From: a virus
Length of the DNA: 46,872 nt
Direction: 5' to 3' (one strand)
IMG/VR virus record: IMGVR_UViG_3300025133_000192
Span: 1 to 46,872 of that record
The notes below the pieces were generated by a model. The model saw nothing but the letters and a program-made list of their open reading frames with translations. It did not search any database and was not told where the DNA came from. This document shows, piece by piece, positions 1-8,611 of the stretch. Each line of letters starts with the position of its first letter. The stretch's first letter is position 1. A program made the translations under genes and the position numbers.

Positions 1-759
1 TATGGTAAGAACCTAACAACGGAAATTATAAATGGAGAAGAAAAGCTTTATAAAATTTTAGATTCCGGAATAAGTACCCAAGCCGGCTGGTATGTCCAGA
101 TTATACACTGGCCAGAACGAATCGGCAAAGAAGATAAAGGCGGTGGCCAAGGGTTTGAAGGAGCTAATTCTTTAACATATGCCACCAGATATTTGCACCT
201 TAGAGACCCACCCCTTGTTGTTCCTGGGCAAAAAGTAAAAAGAGGCCAGATAATCGGCTTCGTTGGAGGCACGCCTTGGTTTACCCCCCATCTCCACATA
301 GATGTGGTTTACAAGGGAGTTTACGTCGATCCGGGCCCATATTGTTATTTGGACATAAATGCAATTGCAATGATAGAAGACGAAGGAAATGGTGCCATCC
401 GAAATAATGATACGACCCCAGGCGCCTCCGGGTGGTGCAGAAAAACCGTCAAGAGCAATAAAGACAAAGACTTGAGGATAAATTATAGAGTTGGCACCTT
501 TATAACCGGGCAACAATATATCTCGCCTAAAGTTGAGAGAAACCCATACTCCAAGCCAGGGCGCTCAATTAATAGAAAATGGTATAAGCCAGTAATTGGA
601 AATCCGCTGACAGAAGCGGAGCTAACTTATGTAGTTAGTCAACCAAAAGTATCAGAAACTTCAACAGAGAATCCGGCAGCCACAGACGTCGGCAACGAAA
701 AACAAGCAGATATTTCTAAGTCGCCGCAGGCAAGCGCCCCGCCCACCGCGAAAAGTTAA
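1..759 (+). CDS. M23-family metallopeptidase, 5'-truncated (probable tail-associated lysin)
   Basis: The frame is open from base 1, so the N-terminus lies before the window. The visible part is the C-terminal half of a LytM/M23 zinc endopeptidase domain. It contains a tyrosine-histidine-leucine strand (YLHL), a loop GQKVKRGQIIGFVG typical of the family, and the zinc/catalytic HxH motif as PHLHID, with His codons at 289 and 295. The upstream HxxxD ligands are not in the window. M23 enzymes cut peptide cross-bridges of peptidoglycan. The last 40 or so residues are rich in Pro, Ser, Thr and Ala and look like a flexible tail. The gene sits 14 bases before a spike-like gene and within a baseplate cluster, so I infer that it acts during DNA injection, like the lysozyme part of T4 gp5, rather than as a late endolysin. 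An endolysin role cannot be excluded. Any internal start, such as TTG at 193, would cut through the domain. Confidence 0.85.
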   Translation, partial: YGKNLTTEIINGEEKLYKILDSGISTQAGWYVQIIHWPERIGKEDKGGGQGFEGANSLTYATRYLHLRDPPLVVPGQKVKRGQIIGFVGGTPWFTPHLHIDVVYKGVYVDPGPYCYLDINAIAMIEDEGNGAIRNNDTTPGASGWCRKTVKSNKDKDLRINYRVGTFITGQQYISPKVERNPYSKPGRSINRKWYKPVIGNPLTEAELTYVVSQPKVSETSTENPAATDVGNEKQADISKSPQASAPPTAKS

Positions 760-766
760 GGAGGAG
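758..766 (+). promoter_or_regulatory. Strong ribosome binding site for the spike-like gene
   Basis: The sequence AAGGAGGAG lies 7 bases before ATG 774 and overlaps the stop codon of the peptidase gene. It is a near-perfect Shine-Dalgarno site, fixes the start of the next gene, and suggests high expression coupled to termination of the peptidase. Confidence 0.8.
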
Positions 767-773
767 AAAAGAA

Positions 774-1769
774 ATGCCATTAATTATACCAGCCATTTAT
801 ACAGCCTACAAGCTACAGGCAACATCCCTTTCCATCGCCGCCCGAACTTACAAATACTTAACCAAAGGGCAGGAAGAGGTTGTTAATCTGGGTGTTTGTG
901 AGGCCACGGATGATACCTCTGAATCACCAAGGGTAAGCCAAACAGACTTCGACCCTTCTGTTTTGGGTCTAAATAACGCCCGATCAGCTGAGGCCGTCCC
1001 CCTCTACGCTAAAGCAGCCGGCGAGAAAGAAATTACAAATAATAATAATGCAAGAATTATATTAGGGAGAGACCGCCCCGCATCCAAAGCAAGCGGCTAT
1101 GGTGGCGCCGGCCACTCGCAGGCCTCTGCGATAGACATTTCTGTTGGCACAATGAATGCTGTCGGCCCAAGAGAGGGAATCAGCGCTGATCCAAACTTTA
1201 AAGCAGATTCTGCCAGAGTCTATATAAGTCAAAAAGCAGACATAGATGATTATTTAGATTTATGCGACGGATCCGTTGGCCGCTCCGCATCCCGCTCAAC
1301 CATTGGTTTGAAGGCTGACGCAGTAAGAATTGCATCCAGGCAGGGAATCAAACTTGTCACTGGCACCGACGATACAAACTCGTGGGGCTCTCTTCTTATG
1401 GCCACAAAGGGAATCGACCTTATTGCAGGAAATAATGACGAAGATTTGCAGCCGATACCCATCGGCGGTAATTTGGTCGAGGCGATAAAAGATTTAAAAG
1501 ATAATCTAAGTGATCTTAACGCCACTGTTTTAGCATTTATGATGAATCAGATGGCATTTAATGCCGGCGTACAGGCCCACACCCACAACCCGTCTTTTGG
1601 AATGGCCCCCTCTTTGGATTTAATCCCGGTAGGTGTTCCAGTTGCAACAAATTTAATTTCGAAGTTACCGAACCTCTGGCTAAATAAAATAAATATGCTT
1701 ATGTTTGATTTTAATTATTTATATCCATTTGGACCAAAATACATTAACGGCCAAAACAGGACAAATTAA
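774..1769 (+). CDS. Probable baseplate central spike or hub protein (331 aa)
   Basis: Start ATG 774 is set by a strong Shine-Dalgarno site. The middle of the protein has short beta-rich segments such as ARIILGRDRP, GGAGHSQASAIDISVG and a run near residues 178-195 (IGLKADAVRIASRQGIKLVT). Their spacing resembles the repeating strands of gp5-type or VgrG-type spike beta-helices. A segment near residue 270 contains AHTHNPS, with histidines that might bind metal at a spike tip; this is speculative. The C-terminus is rich in Leu, Asn and Tyr. Position right after an M23 peptidase and upstream of gp25/gp6 genes fits a central spike, where T4 has lysozyme and spike fused in gp5. Here the two activities appear to be on separate polypeptides. 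The function is inferred from context and strand pattern; I cannot name the family with certainty. Confidence 0.55.
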   Translation: MPLIIPAIYTAYKLQATSLSIAARTYKYLTKGQEEVVNLGVCEATDDTSESPRVSQTDFDPSVLGLNNARSAEAVPLYAKAAGEKEITNNNNARIILGRDRPASKASGYGGAGHSQASAIDISVGTMNAVGPREGISADPNFKADSARVYISQKADIDDYLDLCDGSVGRSASRSTIGLKADAVRIASRQGIKLVTGTDDTNSWGSLLMATKGIDLIAGNNDEDLQPIPIGGNLVEAIKDLKDNLSDLNATVLAFMMNQMAFNAGVQAHTHNPSFGMAPSLDLIPVGVPVATNLISKLPNLWLNKINMLMFDFNYLYPFGPKYINGQNRTN

Positions 1770-1770
1770 G

Positions 1771-4700
1771 ATGGAAGAAGAGTGCAAATTAGAATTTCCA
1801 GAAGAGGTGAATTGTACACCGCCTCCAAATAAATGTAAAAAAAACCCGGCACCAACTCCAGACTGGAGGAAGACAGAAGAGCCCTTTATAAATGAAAAAG
1901 ACTCAACTTATTCCGACACAATTGTTCTAAAGGAGGAAGTAAAGACTCTTGAAGAGGTGGACGCGTCCGCCGTAAAAATCGAAGCCCTCGACGACCTTTT
2001 GGGTTTTTATGGAAAATCAAGAGATAATTTAAAAGATTTAATTTCAATGGAAGATCTGACGCTAGAGGATTTATATATTGATCCTAGGCTTAAAATCTTG
2101 CCAAAAGTCTTAGTAACAGTCCCGGTTGAAATTTTCGAAAAAATACCCTCCACCGACGAACCTCCCCCTTTCGACACCCCCTTCGATGACAAAGCAGACG
2201 AGTCCACATCCAAAGCCGACGCGTCCCAAAACCATTCTGTACCGACAAAAGAAGCCGATTCTGCAAAAAATATAATACCCGATCAGGTTCTGGATAATTC
2301 AATCCCGGCTGCCTCAACACCCCGACCGCCCCAAACCACAAACCCTGGCACCCCACTCAGCGCTTTCGTCGTTTTTAAGGCAAAAAAAATGTCTGAAATG
2401 TTTGATAATGTGGCAAAGAAAATGATAAAGCTCTCGAAAGAGCAAGTCTCAGTATCATATTATGACCCAGCACAAACAACATCCATAAATTTGTCGAAAG
2501 AGGCCTCTCGCCTAGCCGGCTTCAAGGGGGCTCTTTTGAGATTCCTGGGAAAAAATGGCTTTTCAATTAAGGAATTGCAAAAAATAAAAATTGGGTTTAA
2601 TGGAAGCTTGGATTATGTGAAGGTAGGCCAAAAAAAGGGATGCTCTGAATTTTTAGTTCAAGGACTAGAGGAGTTCAAAAAACACAGAGATGCATCTAAT
2701 TCAAATACTATACTTTTAGTGCAAAGACTTCCAGAAATTTATTCCGACCTTAATGCTAAGGACCCAATAGGGTGGCGAGAATTTACTCAAAAATATTTGG
2801 GACAAGGTGCATCTGGGAATGATTTTATAGATATGAAGTCTGCCGGCGAAATTTATCCCTTTAGAAAATTTATTGAGGACCAATATAATTCCAAGCCTTA
2901 TAAGACTCTCAAGGATTCCTTGCAGGTTGCAAAGGCCCTAGAAGATCCTCAATCTATGAGGCAAAGATACCAAATGCTCATTGATGAGCGAATCCCCGTC
3001 GGTGACGAGCTGGTTAATGCATTTCCAGAGCTTATTAATAATTACGGAAATGATTCTGATGTATATACTTTATGGGGAGAGGTGGTAAACTCTGTCGCGA
3101 AAAGAGGAGTGTCTGCTCTCGCGCGAATCGGCCTAAATAAGGCAATGCAAGAGTTATCAATTAACGAGATCAATGAAATTCTTTCGGCCAATTTTGTTTT
3201 AAATTTAGATAATGCCTCTTTGGTTAAATTTTTAGACCTTCTCCCAACTAGCCAAAGAGAAATCACAATTAACCAGGCGGTAAAATTTAATTTAGCTGCT
3301 AGCAAATTAACTGATGAAGAGAAGGAAATATTAAAAGAAGCAAAAAAAGAAGAAAAAGAAGCAAAAAAAGAAGCAAAAAAAGAAGCAAAAGAAGCAAAAA
3401 AAGAAGCAAAAGAAGCAAAAAAAGAAGAAGAGGGAGCAAAAGAGGACGCAGTGCAGAGTGCCCAAGAATCTCTAGCCTTTGTAATGCAAGGTTTGGAGAA
3501 TTTTGTCCCCCCATGGGAACAAGGCCGCCGCGAAGGAAGTTTTTCAAGCGCGCAAATTTCGAACCAGAACCCCTCTTACGACGATGAAGTCTTGTCAATC
3601 TATGAGGAAAAATTAAAATTTGGAACTATTGCCTCCGGAGGATCTTCAGAACAGGATGAATATATATATGATGCCTATAGACAGGCAATAATCGAAGAAA
3701 TTGATCCTCAAAGCATTTTAAATCTCGCCTCTTTACATTTTGAAGGCCCGGATTTTTATTCTACATTTTGTTTGAAACAGCCAGCAACTTTTTCTTTAGA
3801 GGGGTCTGTTCCTGGTGTAAATCTCCCGGCCCTGTCCTTCCCGGATTTACCTAAATTTAATAAACCAATCAAGCTTCCAAAATTCCCAAAATTTCAAATA
3901 GGAGACTTCTTAAAGCCAATTATAGAAGAGGCTGAAAAAATAATTGTTAAAATTGCCGTAAACACTATTTTAAATATTATAAGCAAGATTTTATCAACGC
4001 TCGGAGACGGAATCTGCAACGAACCATTAAATTTTGGAATTGGAGACGTTCCAGCCGCAGACATCAGAGCTATAATAAATAATTCACTCCAATTACCACC
4101 CGATTCTTCCGCCCAATCTACCGATCATTACCTCACAGCGCTACTAGCCAAGGCCGGATACACGCAGGACCTGTCGAACAATACACGCCAATTGGTTACT
4201 GACTTCGTCGATGATATTTCGGTTACCTTGACAGAGGGAGAGTTGCTCTCTCTCTTAAGGGGCGATGCCAATCCCGAAGTCCTAAAGTTAATTTCTGAAT
4301 TGGCAAAAATGAGAAATAACAGTTTTTCAAATAATTTAACAAACCCCAATATCGTTGCGGACCTCTTTAGTTCATTAAGTAATTTTATTCCCAAAAAATA
4401 CCTCGAAGACAATGGCTTAGCAGATGTCGGAAATCCCAGCAGTGTAGGAATTTGTAAATCACAGGGCGCCCTTGATAAATTTAGCAGATTAAGATGCAAT
4501 CTTCTTCAGCAAAATAAAGGAATCCCAGAAACTGAATGCGCAAAACACCTAGAAACGCTAAAGAAGATGGCAAAAAATGATGTAGAAGATTTAAATAATA
4601 TTCTCCAAAATTTGGACGGAATGCTTGAGTGTTCAATACCTAAAATTTTAGACGACCCATCATGTCCGGACCAAGAATCTGATGCGCTGCTCCCCCTCGC

Positions 4701-7700
4701 TCCCCCCGAAATAAAAGCGGCGACAGACAGCGCTACAAAAGCTTATTTTGATGGGCTTAGTATTGCGTTTATCGATGATTTAATCGACCACCAAGGTTTT
4801 CTGGATATGGTCTTATCCGACAAGCTGGGTGCTGGCTATAGACAACACAATAATTTAATCTCGGGCCCATTTGGTAAGGAAAAAGGAGACGATTTGGGGC
4901 TTTTTCAACTGTTTGCGTCCGCCGGCTCTGACGGAAAGTCTCTTCTTTTGAAGCTGCTAGGAGACGCAGGGGAAACCGCAGGCTCTCTCGCCAACTACCC
5001 CACAACCGTAGCAGACAACTTAAAGAAGCAATTAGAAAACGAGGGGAACTTTACAATGTCCTATTCCACCGAACATGACGTTGACGTTTTTGAATATTCG
5101 TTCCCAAAGGACACTAATGGATATGCCTTTATAATAAAGGACAAGAGCCTAAACGCAAAAGAATATCAATTAACAATTACAGATTTCTTGACAAAGAAAA
5201 AAACCAAAGGCAATGAAATCATAATTGAGGGGGATGAGGCTATAGATTCGGATTTACAAAATTATTTAGAATCTGATCTGCAAATTAATTTAAATTCTCC
5301 AAATCAAAACAAAAAGACCGCCATTCAAAAAATTATTCTGAATAGTTGGAAATCTGTACCCGGCTATTCTTCGTCTCACGATGCTCTTTTAGAAAAATTT
5401 GGAGAGGAACTGTTTTATTATTTTTATAAAAGATATCTAAACCTCATCGCCACACAAATTGTAGATTCGGGCGCCTCATCCTCATTTTATTTTGGATATG
5501 ATGAATCCGCCGAAGCGGAGATTATATGCCTAGATTATAAGAAATATGGCGGCAGCGAAGAGCATCCCGCCTTCTATCTCCAATACCCGGAAAGAACCGG
5601 ATGGTTGGGGATCCTAGATAAAATGGTACCCGAGTATGACGGCCTGGAGCCAAGAAGAGAGGGGATTGTCAATTTCTCTGAAATTGCCTCCGAGGTTAAC
5701 GATAATACTAACTTATTTAAGGACGATTTGAGACTCAATGTTAACCAGAAAAAGATTTTTGTTCCACCATTTTATCAAATTTTTGATAGGAGTACGAAGG
5801 CCTTCATAGAGGGGGCTCTCAAATCTACTATAAGAATTTATATCGTAGACGTAATTCTAAAAGGCCTCCCGGCTTTTAACGCATTTTCGGTAAAATTTCC
5901 CCAAAATTATGATGACACGCTCGCTGCGTACATAGCTAAAGAAATGAAAGAGGGCCTCCTAGAGGAGGGAAGTAATTTTTTCGGCTTGAGAGAGGATTCA
6001 TACTATTTGGAATTTTTGGAGCAAATGGTACAACTCTTCGGCGAGAAAGTAGACGCTGGTCTGGTCGACCCAACGGAGGCGGAATGGGCCGCCATCGATT
6101 ATTTAAATAAAGAACAGGTAAAGCTTAATGGAGATTGCAAACAAGATAAGAAATTTAAGAAAAAGCAAAAATATGAGTTTCTGAGAAGGCAAGATATAGA
6201 CGATGCAGCTCAAATTATAGCGAAAAGGTATGTTAAGGATGGCCTCGAAGAAGAGTCAAAAAGGTTTAGGGAGCAAATAAGTATAGATTCGTGGGATGTA
6301 GATCCTTATTTTATATCAACCGCAGATTGGATTAATTATCCTGCCGGCATCACCTCTTGGAATACCGGCCCCTTTAAAAAGGAGATGGCCGTCCGCGATG
6401 TGGTGCCGTCAGTCATAAAGGACGAAAATGATATTTTATACGACCTAAAAAAGATATCTGATTCCGGCGAGTATGGTTTTAGTACCGATCGACAAAATTC
6501 CGACTATAAGCCATTTATATTAGAAAAATATATAATGATAGAAGATTATGAAGCAGAAGAAGCAGACAGCTTAGGCCTGACAATCCCGGACGAGATTTTA
6601 TACCGCGATCCTTCTCTGTTCGGAGTGGTTAACGTTGTAAAGTGGGACGAATTTTTAAATTCTATTGGGGAAACATATTCTGATAAAATGATAAGTGATT
6701 TTTGGAAGAGTTGGAAATTTGGAATAAGAATCAGTATTATCCCCCCATCGGGCGCATCCACGTCATCGAGCGAGAGCCAAAGTTGGGACGAAGATTTTAA
6801 AGAAATTTCAACCTCCCTATCTACGCAGGCATGCCAAAATACAAAGGCATTTAGACTCGGCACTTATCCAATCTGTTTGTTCCCAATTTCCTCCATGGAA
6901 GAAGAAATTGAAGACTCTCAGATTTTAAATTTCAGTGATGGAAAAATTATCACCAGCTTTGATAGTAAATTAACATGTTTATTGGTTGATTTCTTCGACA
7001 GCGCACAATACAAGGCCGTTTTTAAATATTCTTTGTCTTTTACGAGAATTCTGTCAATGTTGGCAATTTATACAATAAAAGGTTTTTTGCCCTCATTATC
7101 TCCCGGCGAAGACGCCATTTACTTGGGCCCTCACCGTGGCTTTAAAAGTTGGGATAGGCAGACCTTTAAAAAATCAAAAGACCAGGCCCGCATGATGTTC
7201 GAGGCGTTATACAACTCACAAAACCCCAATTATAAAGATCGCAAACAGCTGGGTTTCGCCGACAATTATAGAATACAAAAAACGATTAAGCTTCCCTTCA
7301 TTGACGAAGGGTTGAAGTGGTGGGAGAGAAATCTGCAAAGAATGCGCCCGTTCGACAAGGAAGGAAAACCTTTATCTCACAGGTGTGATGTCTCCGAAGA
7401 TCCACCAGTTCAGACATCGACCTCCAATAATTTGGACGACGAATCCGCGCGTACATCCACGCCGGATGAAGACAGTTCACTGATTTTTAAAACAGACAGT
7501 GCGTTGTTTGGATACTACCGCGATATAACCGAGGAGCTTTTTGGGGTTTTTGATGACCTATTAGAAAAAAACAGCGACCCCTTCATTGATCTTAAATTAG
7601 CGAGGCCACTTGGCTATACAGAATTTTCCACGCACGACTCGGAGTTTTTAAGGGAATATTTTAAATACACTATTTCTCAAATTCGCTCCATTAAGTCAAT

Positions 7701-8151
7701 GCTCCCCCACCCCGGAGGCGCCAGGACTTTTGAGCCACCAAAGCTGCCACCTTCCTACGAAACCGCGATGACTGCAACCGGAACAACCGGCGAGGACTCT
7801 ATGGGGTCACTGGCCATAAATATTTTGGAAAAAATTCTAGATTCACTGGACAGCCATATATCTTCTATAGAAGATTCCTCCTCCCCTAGCGGCAAAGGAG
7901 GCTCTAATACAGTCTTTAACAACGCTATTGCAAAAAATAACCTTAGACACAAAGAATTAAGTGGTTTAATTGCAGATCTCCGCAATTTGTTAAATAAACA
8001 GTGGAGCTACGAAACCGAGGTTTCCGGATTCGAAAACGGGTACCACGGCGATTACGACGCTCTTGAATACGCCGAGGGCGCCCTCGAACAAGTGGTTAAA
8101 AGAATCGTGACTAATGATTTTTCCAAAGATTTGGGTGAAACTATAAATTAA
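1771..8151 (+). CDS. Giant virion-associated protein of unknown function (2126 aa)
   Basis: The start chosen is ATG 1771, directly after the stop of the spike gene (TAA 1767-1769). An in-frame ATG at 1705 would add 22 residues but lies inside the upstream gene. The first 230 residues are acidic and Pro-rich, with little predicted order. Residues about 510-563 form a Lys/Glu/Ala tract (KEAKKEAKKEAKEAKK type) that should be a long charged helix or coiled coil. Residues about 690-730 are Pro/Leu/Lys/Phe-rich (FPDLPKFNKPIKLPKFPKF) and precede a hydrophobic, possibly amphipathic stretch (IIVKIAVNTILNIISKILS). The rest is mixed alpha/beta with no motif I recognise. There is no signal peptide. It lies between the spike gene and gp25/gp6, so a hub, tape-measure-like or injected virion protein is possible. 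A tape measure would usually be more helical and lie near the tail tube genes. Function unknown. Confidence 0.75.
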   Translation: MEEECKLEFPEEVNCTPPPNKCKKNPAPTPDWRKTEEPFINEKDSTYSDTIVLKEEVKTLEEVDASAVKIEALDDLLGFYGKSRDNLKDLISMEDLTLEDLYIDPRLKILPKVLVTVPVEIFEKIPSTDEPPPFDTPFDDKADESTSKADASQNHSVPTKEADSAKNIIPDQVLDNSIPAASTPRPPQTTNPGTPLSAFVVFKAKKMSEMFDNVAKKMIKLSKEQVSVSYYDPAQTTSINLSKEASRLAGFKGALLRFLGKNGFSIKELQKIKIGFNGSLDYVKVGQKKGCSEFLVQGLEEFKKHRDASNSNTILLVQRLPEIYSDLNAKDPIGWREFTQKYLGQGASGNDFIDMKSAGEIYPFRKFIEDQYNSKPYKTLKDSLQVAKALEDPQSMRQRYQMLIDERIPVGDELVNAFPELINNYGNDSDVYTLWGEVVNSVAKRGVSALARIGLNKAMQELSINEINEILSANFVLNLDNASLVKFLDLLPTSQREITINQAVKFNLAASKLTDEEKEILKEAKKEEKEAKKEAKKEAKEAKKEAKEAKKEEEGAKEDAVQSAQESLAFVMQGLENFVPPWEQGRREGSFSSAQISNQNPSYDDEVLSIYEEKLKFGTIASGGSSEQDEYIYDAYRQAIIEEIDPQSILNLASLHFEGPDFYSTFCLKQPATFSLEGSVPGVNLPALSFPDLPKFNKPIKLPKFPKFQIGDFLKPIIEEAEKIIVKIAVNTILNIISKILSTLGDGICNEPLNFGIGDVPAADIRAIINNSLQLPPDSSAQSTDHYLTALLAKAGYTQDLSNNTRQLVTDFVDDISVTLTEGELLSLLRGDANPEVLKLISELAKMRNNSFSNNLTNPNIVADLFSSLSNFIPKKYLEDNGLADVGNPSSVGICKSQGALDKFSRLRCNLLQQNKGIPETECAKHLETLKKMAKNDVEDLNNILQNLDGMLECSIPKILDDPSCPDQESDALLPLAPPEIKAATDSATKAYFDGLSIAFIDDLIDHQGFLDMVLSDKLGAGYRQHNNLISGPFGKEKGDDLGLFQLFASAGSDGKSLLLKLLGDAGETAGSLANYPTTVADNLKKQLENEGNFTMSYSTEHDVDVFEYSFPKDTNGYAFIIKDKSLNAKEYQLTITDFLTKKKTKGNEIIIEGDEAIDSDLQNYLESDLQINLNSPNQNKKTAIQKIILNSWKSVPGYSSSHDALLEKFGEELFYYFYKRYLNLIATQIVDSGASSSFYFGYDESAEAEIICLDYKKYGGSEEHPAFYLQYPERTGWLGILDKMVPEYDGLEPRREGIVNFSEIASEVNDNTNLFKDDLRLNVNQKKIFVPPFYQIFDRSTKAFIEGALKSTIRIYIVDVILKGLPAFNAFSVKFPQNYDDTLAAYIAKEMKEGLLEEGSNFFGLREDSYYLEFLEQMVQLFGEKVDAGLVDPTEAEWAAIDYLNKEQVKLNGDCKQDKKFKKKQKYEFLRRQDIDDAAQIIAKRYVKDGLEEESKRFREQISIDSWDVDPYFISTADWINYPAGITSWNTGPFKKEMAVRDVVPSVIKDENDILYDLKKISDSGEYGFSTDRQNSDYKPFILEKYIMIEDYEAEEADSLGLTIPDEILYRDPSLFGVVNVVKWDEFLNSIGETYSDKMISDFWKSWKFGIRISIIPPSGASTSSSESQSWDEDFKEISTSLSTQACQNTKAFRLGTYPICLFPISSMEEEIEDSQILNFSDGKIITSFDSKLTCLLVDFFDSAQYKAVFKYSLSFTRILSMLAIYTIKGFLPSLSPGEDAIYLGPHRGFKSWDRQTFKKSKDQARMMFEALYNSQNPNYKDRKQLGFADNYRIQKTIKLPFIDEGLKWWERNLQRMRPFDKEGKPLSHRCDVSEDPPVQTSTSNNLDDESARTSTPDEDSSLIFKTDSALFGYYRDITEELFGVFDDLLEKNSDPFIDLKLARPLGYTEFSTHDSEFLREYFKYTISQIRSIKSMLPHPGGARTFEPPKLPPSYETAMTATGTTGEDSMGSLAINILEKILDSLDSHISSIEDSSSPSGKGGSNTVFNNAIAKNNLRHKELSGLIADLRNLLNKQWSYETEVSGFENGYHGDYDALEYAEGALEQVVKRIVTNDFSKDLGETIN
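3336..3436 (+). repeat. Tandem GAAGCAAAA(AAA) repeat with five A7 tracts
   Basis: Imperfect repeats of GAAGCAAAAAAA and GAAGCAAAA encode the Lys/Glu/Ala helix of the giant protein. Seven-base A runs occur at 3342-3348, 3363-3369, 3375-3381, 3396-3402 and 3417-3423. The unit lengths (12 and 9 bases) keep the frame, so unit gain or loss changes helix length by 3 or 4 residues, while slippage of a single A run would break the frame. Confidence 0.9.
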
Positions 8152-8158
8152 ATTGGTT

Positions 8159-8176
8159 TTTCGCCTATTTATATAA
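8159..8176 (+). promoter_or_regulatory. CTA-N6-TAG-like motif upstream of gp25 gene (candidate late promoter or operator)
   Basis: The 42-base gap before the gp25 gene contains CTATTTATATAA at 8165-8176, followed at once by AAAGGAG as ribosome binding site. It matches three other gaps in this window (8590, 31390, 39260). This copy lacks the final G of the consensus CTATTTATATAG. The reverse complement contains TATAAATA, the T4 late promoter box, but on the wrong strand for this gene. Confidence 0.5.
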
Positions 8177-8193
8177 AGGAGCAGAAATATAAA

Positions 8194-8583
8194 ATGGCGT
8201 CTGGATATTCACCGAAATTACCAATCAGTAGAGACCTGGATGATGGATTTACACTTACAAAAACACTGCAACAAGTAAGCACGCAAAATTTAAAACACAT
8301 TATTTTAACAAACCCAGGTGAAAGAATGATGGATCCAAATTTTGGAGTGGGAATAAAGCGATTTTTGTTTGAAATGAAAGCCGGAGAAGTAGAGATAGAT
8401 ATCAACGAAAAAATAAGAGAACAAGTTTCAAAATATTTACCATACATAAAAATCCAGGGCATTCTTTTTCAAAAAAATCCAGAAAATGAAAATTTAATCA
8501 ACTTCTCTATCATTTATAAAATACCGACAACCACAAAAGAAATAGTAGCTAGCTTTCTAATTTCTGCGCCGACAACACTCTAG
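8194..8583 (+). CDS. gp25: Baseplate wedge protein, gp25-like (129 aa)
   Basis: The protein has the length of T4 gp25 (132 aa) and the family core in residues about 25-60: a helix with LQQVSTQNLKHIILTNPGER followed by MMDPNFGVGIKRFLFE. The TNPGER and FGxGxxxxLFE pattern is the signature of the GPW/gp25 family. gp25-like proteins sit in the inner baseplate wedge next to the hub, bind gp6, and help trigger sheath contraction. The C-terminal half continues with the expected beta strands (FSIIYKIPTT). The ribosome binding site AAAGGAG ends 12 bases before the ATG, a slightly long spacing. It lies directly upstream of the gp6-like gene, its wedge partner, which supports the assignment. Confidence 0.92.
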   Translation: MASGYSPKLPISRDLDDGFTLTKTLQQVSTQNLKHIILTNPGERMMDPNFGVGIKRFLFEMKAGEVEIDINEKIREQVSKYLPYIKIQGILFQKNPENENLINFSIIYKIPTTTKEIVASFLISAPTTL

Positions 8584-8584
8584 A

Positions 8585-8602
8585 AGATACTATTTAAATA
8601 GG
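8585..8602 (+). promoter_or_regulatory. Palindromic CTATTTAAATAG motif upstream of gp6 gene
   Basis: The 28-base gap between gp25 and gp6 holds GATACTATTTAAATAGG. CTATTTAAATAG (8590-8601) is a perfect 12-base palindrome. The same GATAC prefix precedes the copy at 31390. Candidate late promoter or dyad operator. Confidence 0.5.
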
Positions 8603-8611
8603 AAAATACAT

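Noticed and set aside
1705-1770. N-terminal extension of the 2126-residue protein from ATG 1705
   Set aside because: It would overlap the spike gene by 65 bases without a ribosome binding site, whereas ATG 1771 directly follows the spike stop codon.
3336-3436. Programmed frameshift producing a defined second product
   Set aside because: The slippery tracts are real, but I found no downstream pseudoknot or functional alternative frame, so only slippage risk is reported.
3299-3598. Minus-strand Leu-rich ORF that looks like a transmembrane protein
   Set aside because: The Leu/Phe runs are the reverse complement of the Lys/Glu repeat, so the membrane-like appearance is a by-product.
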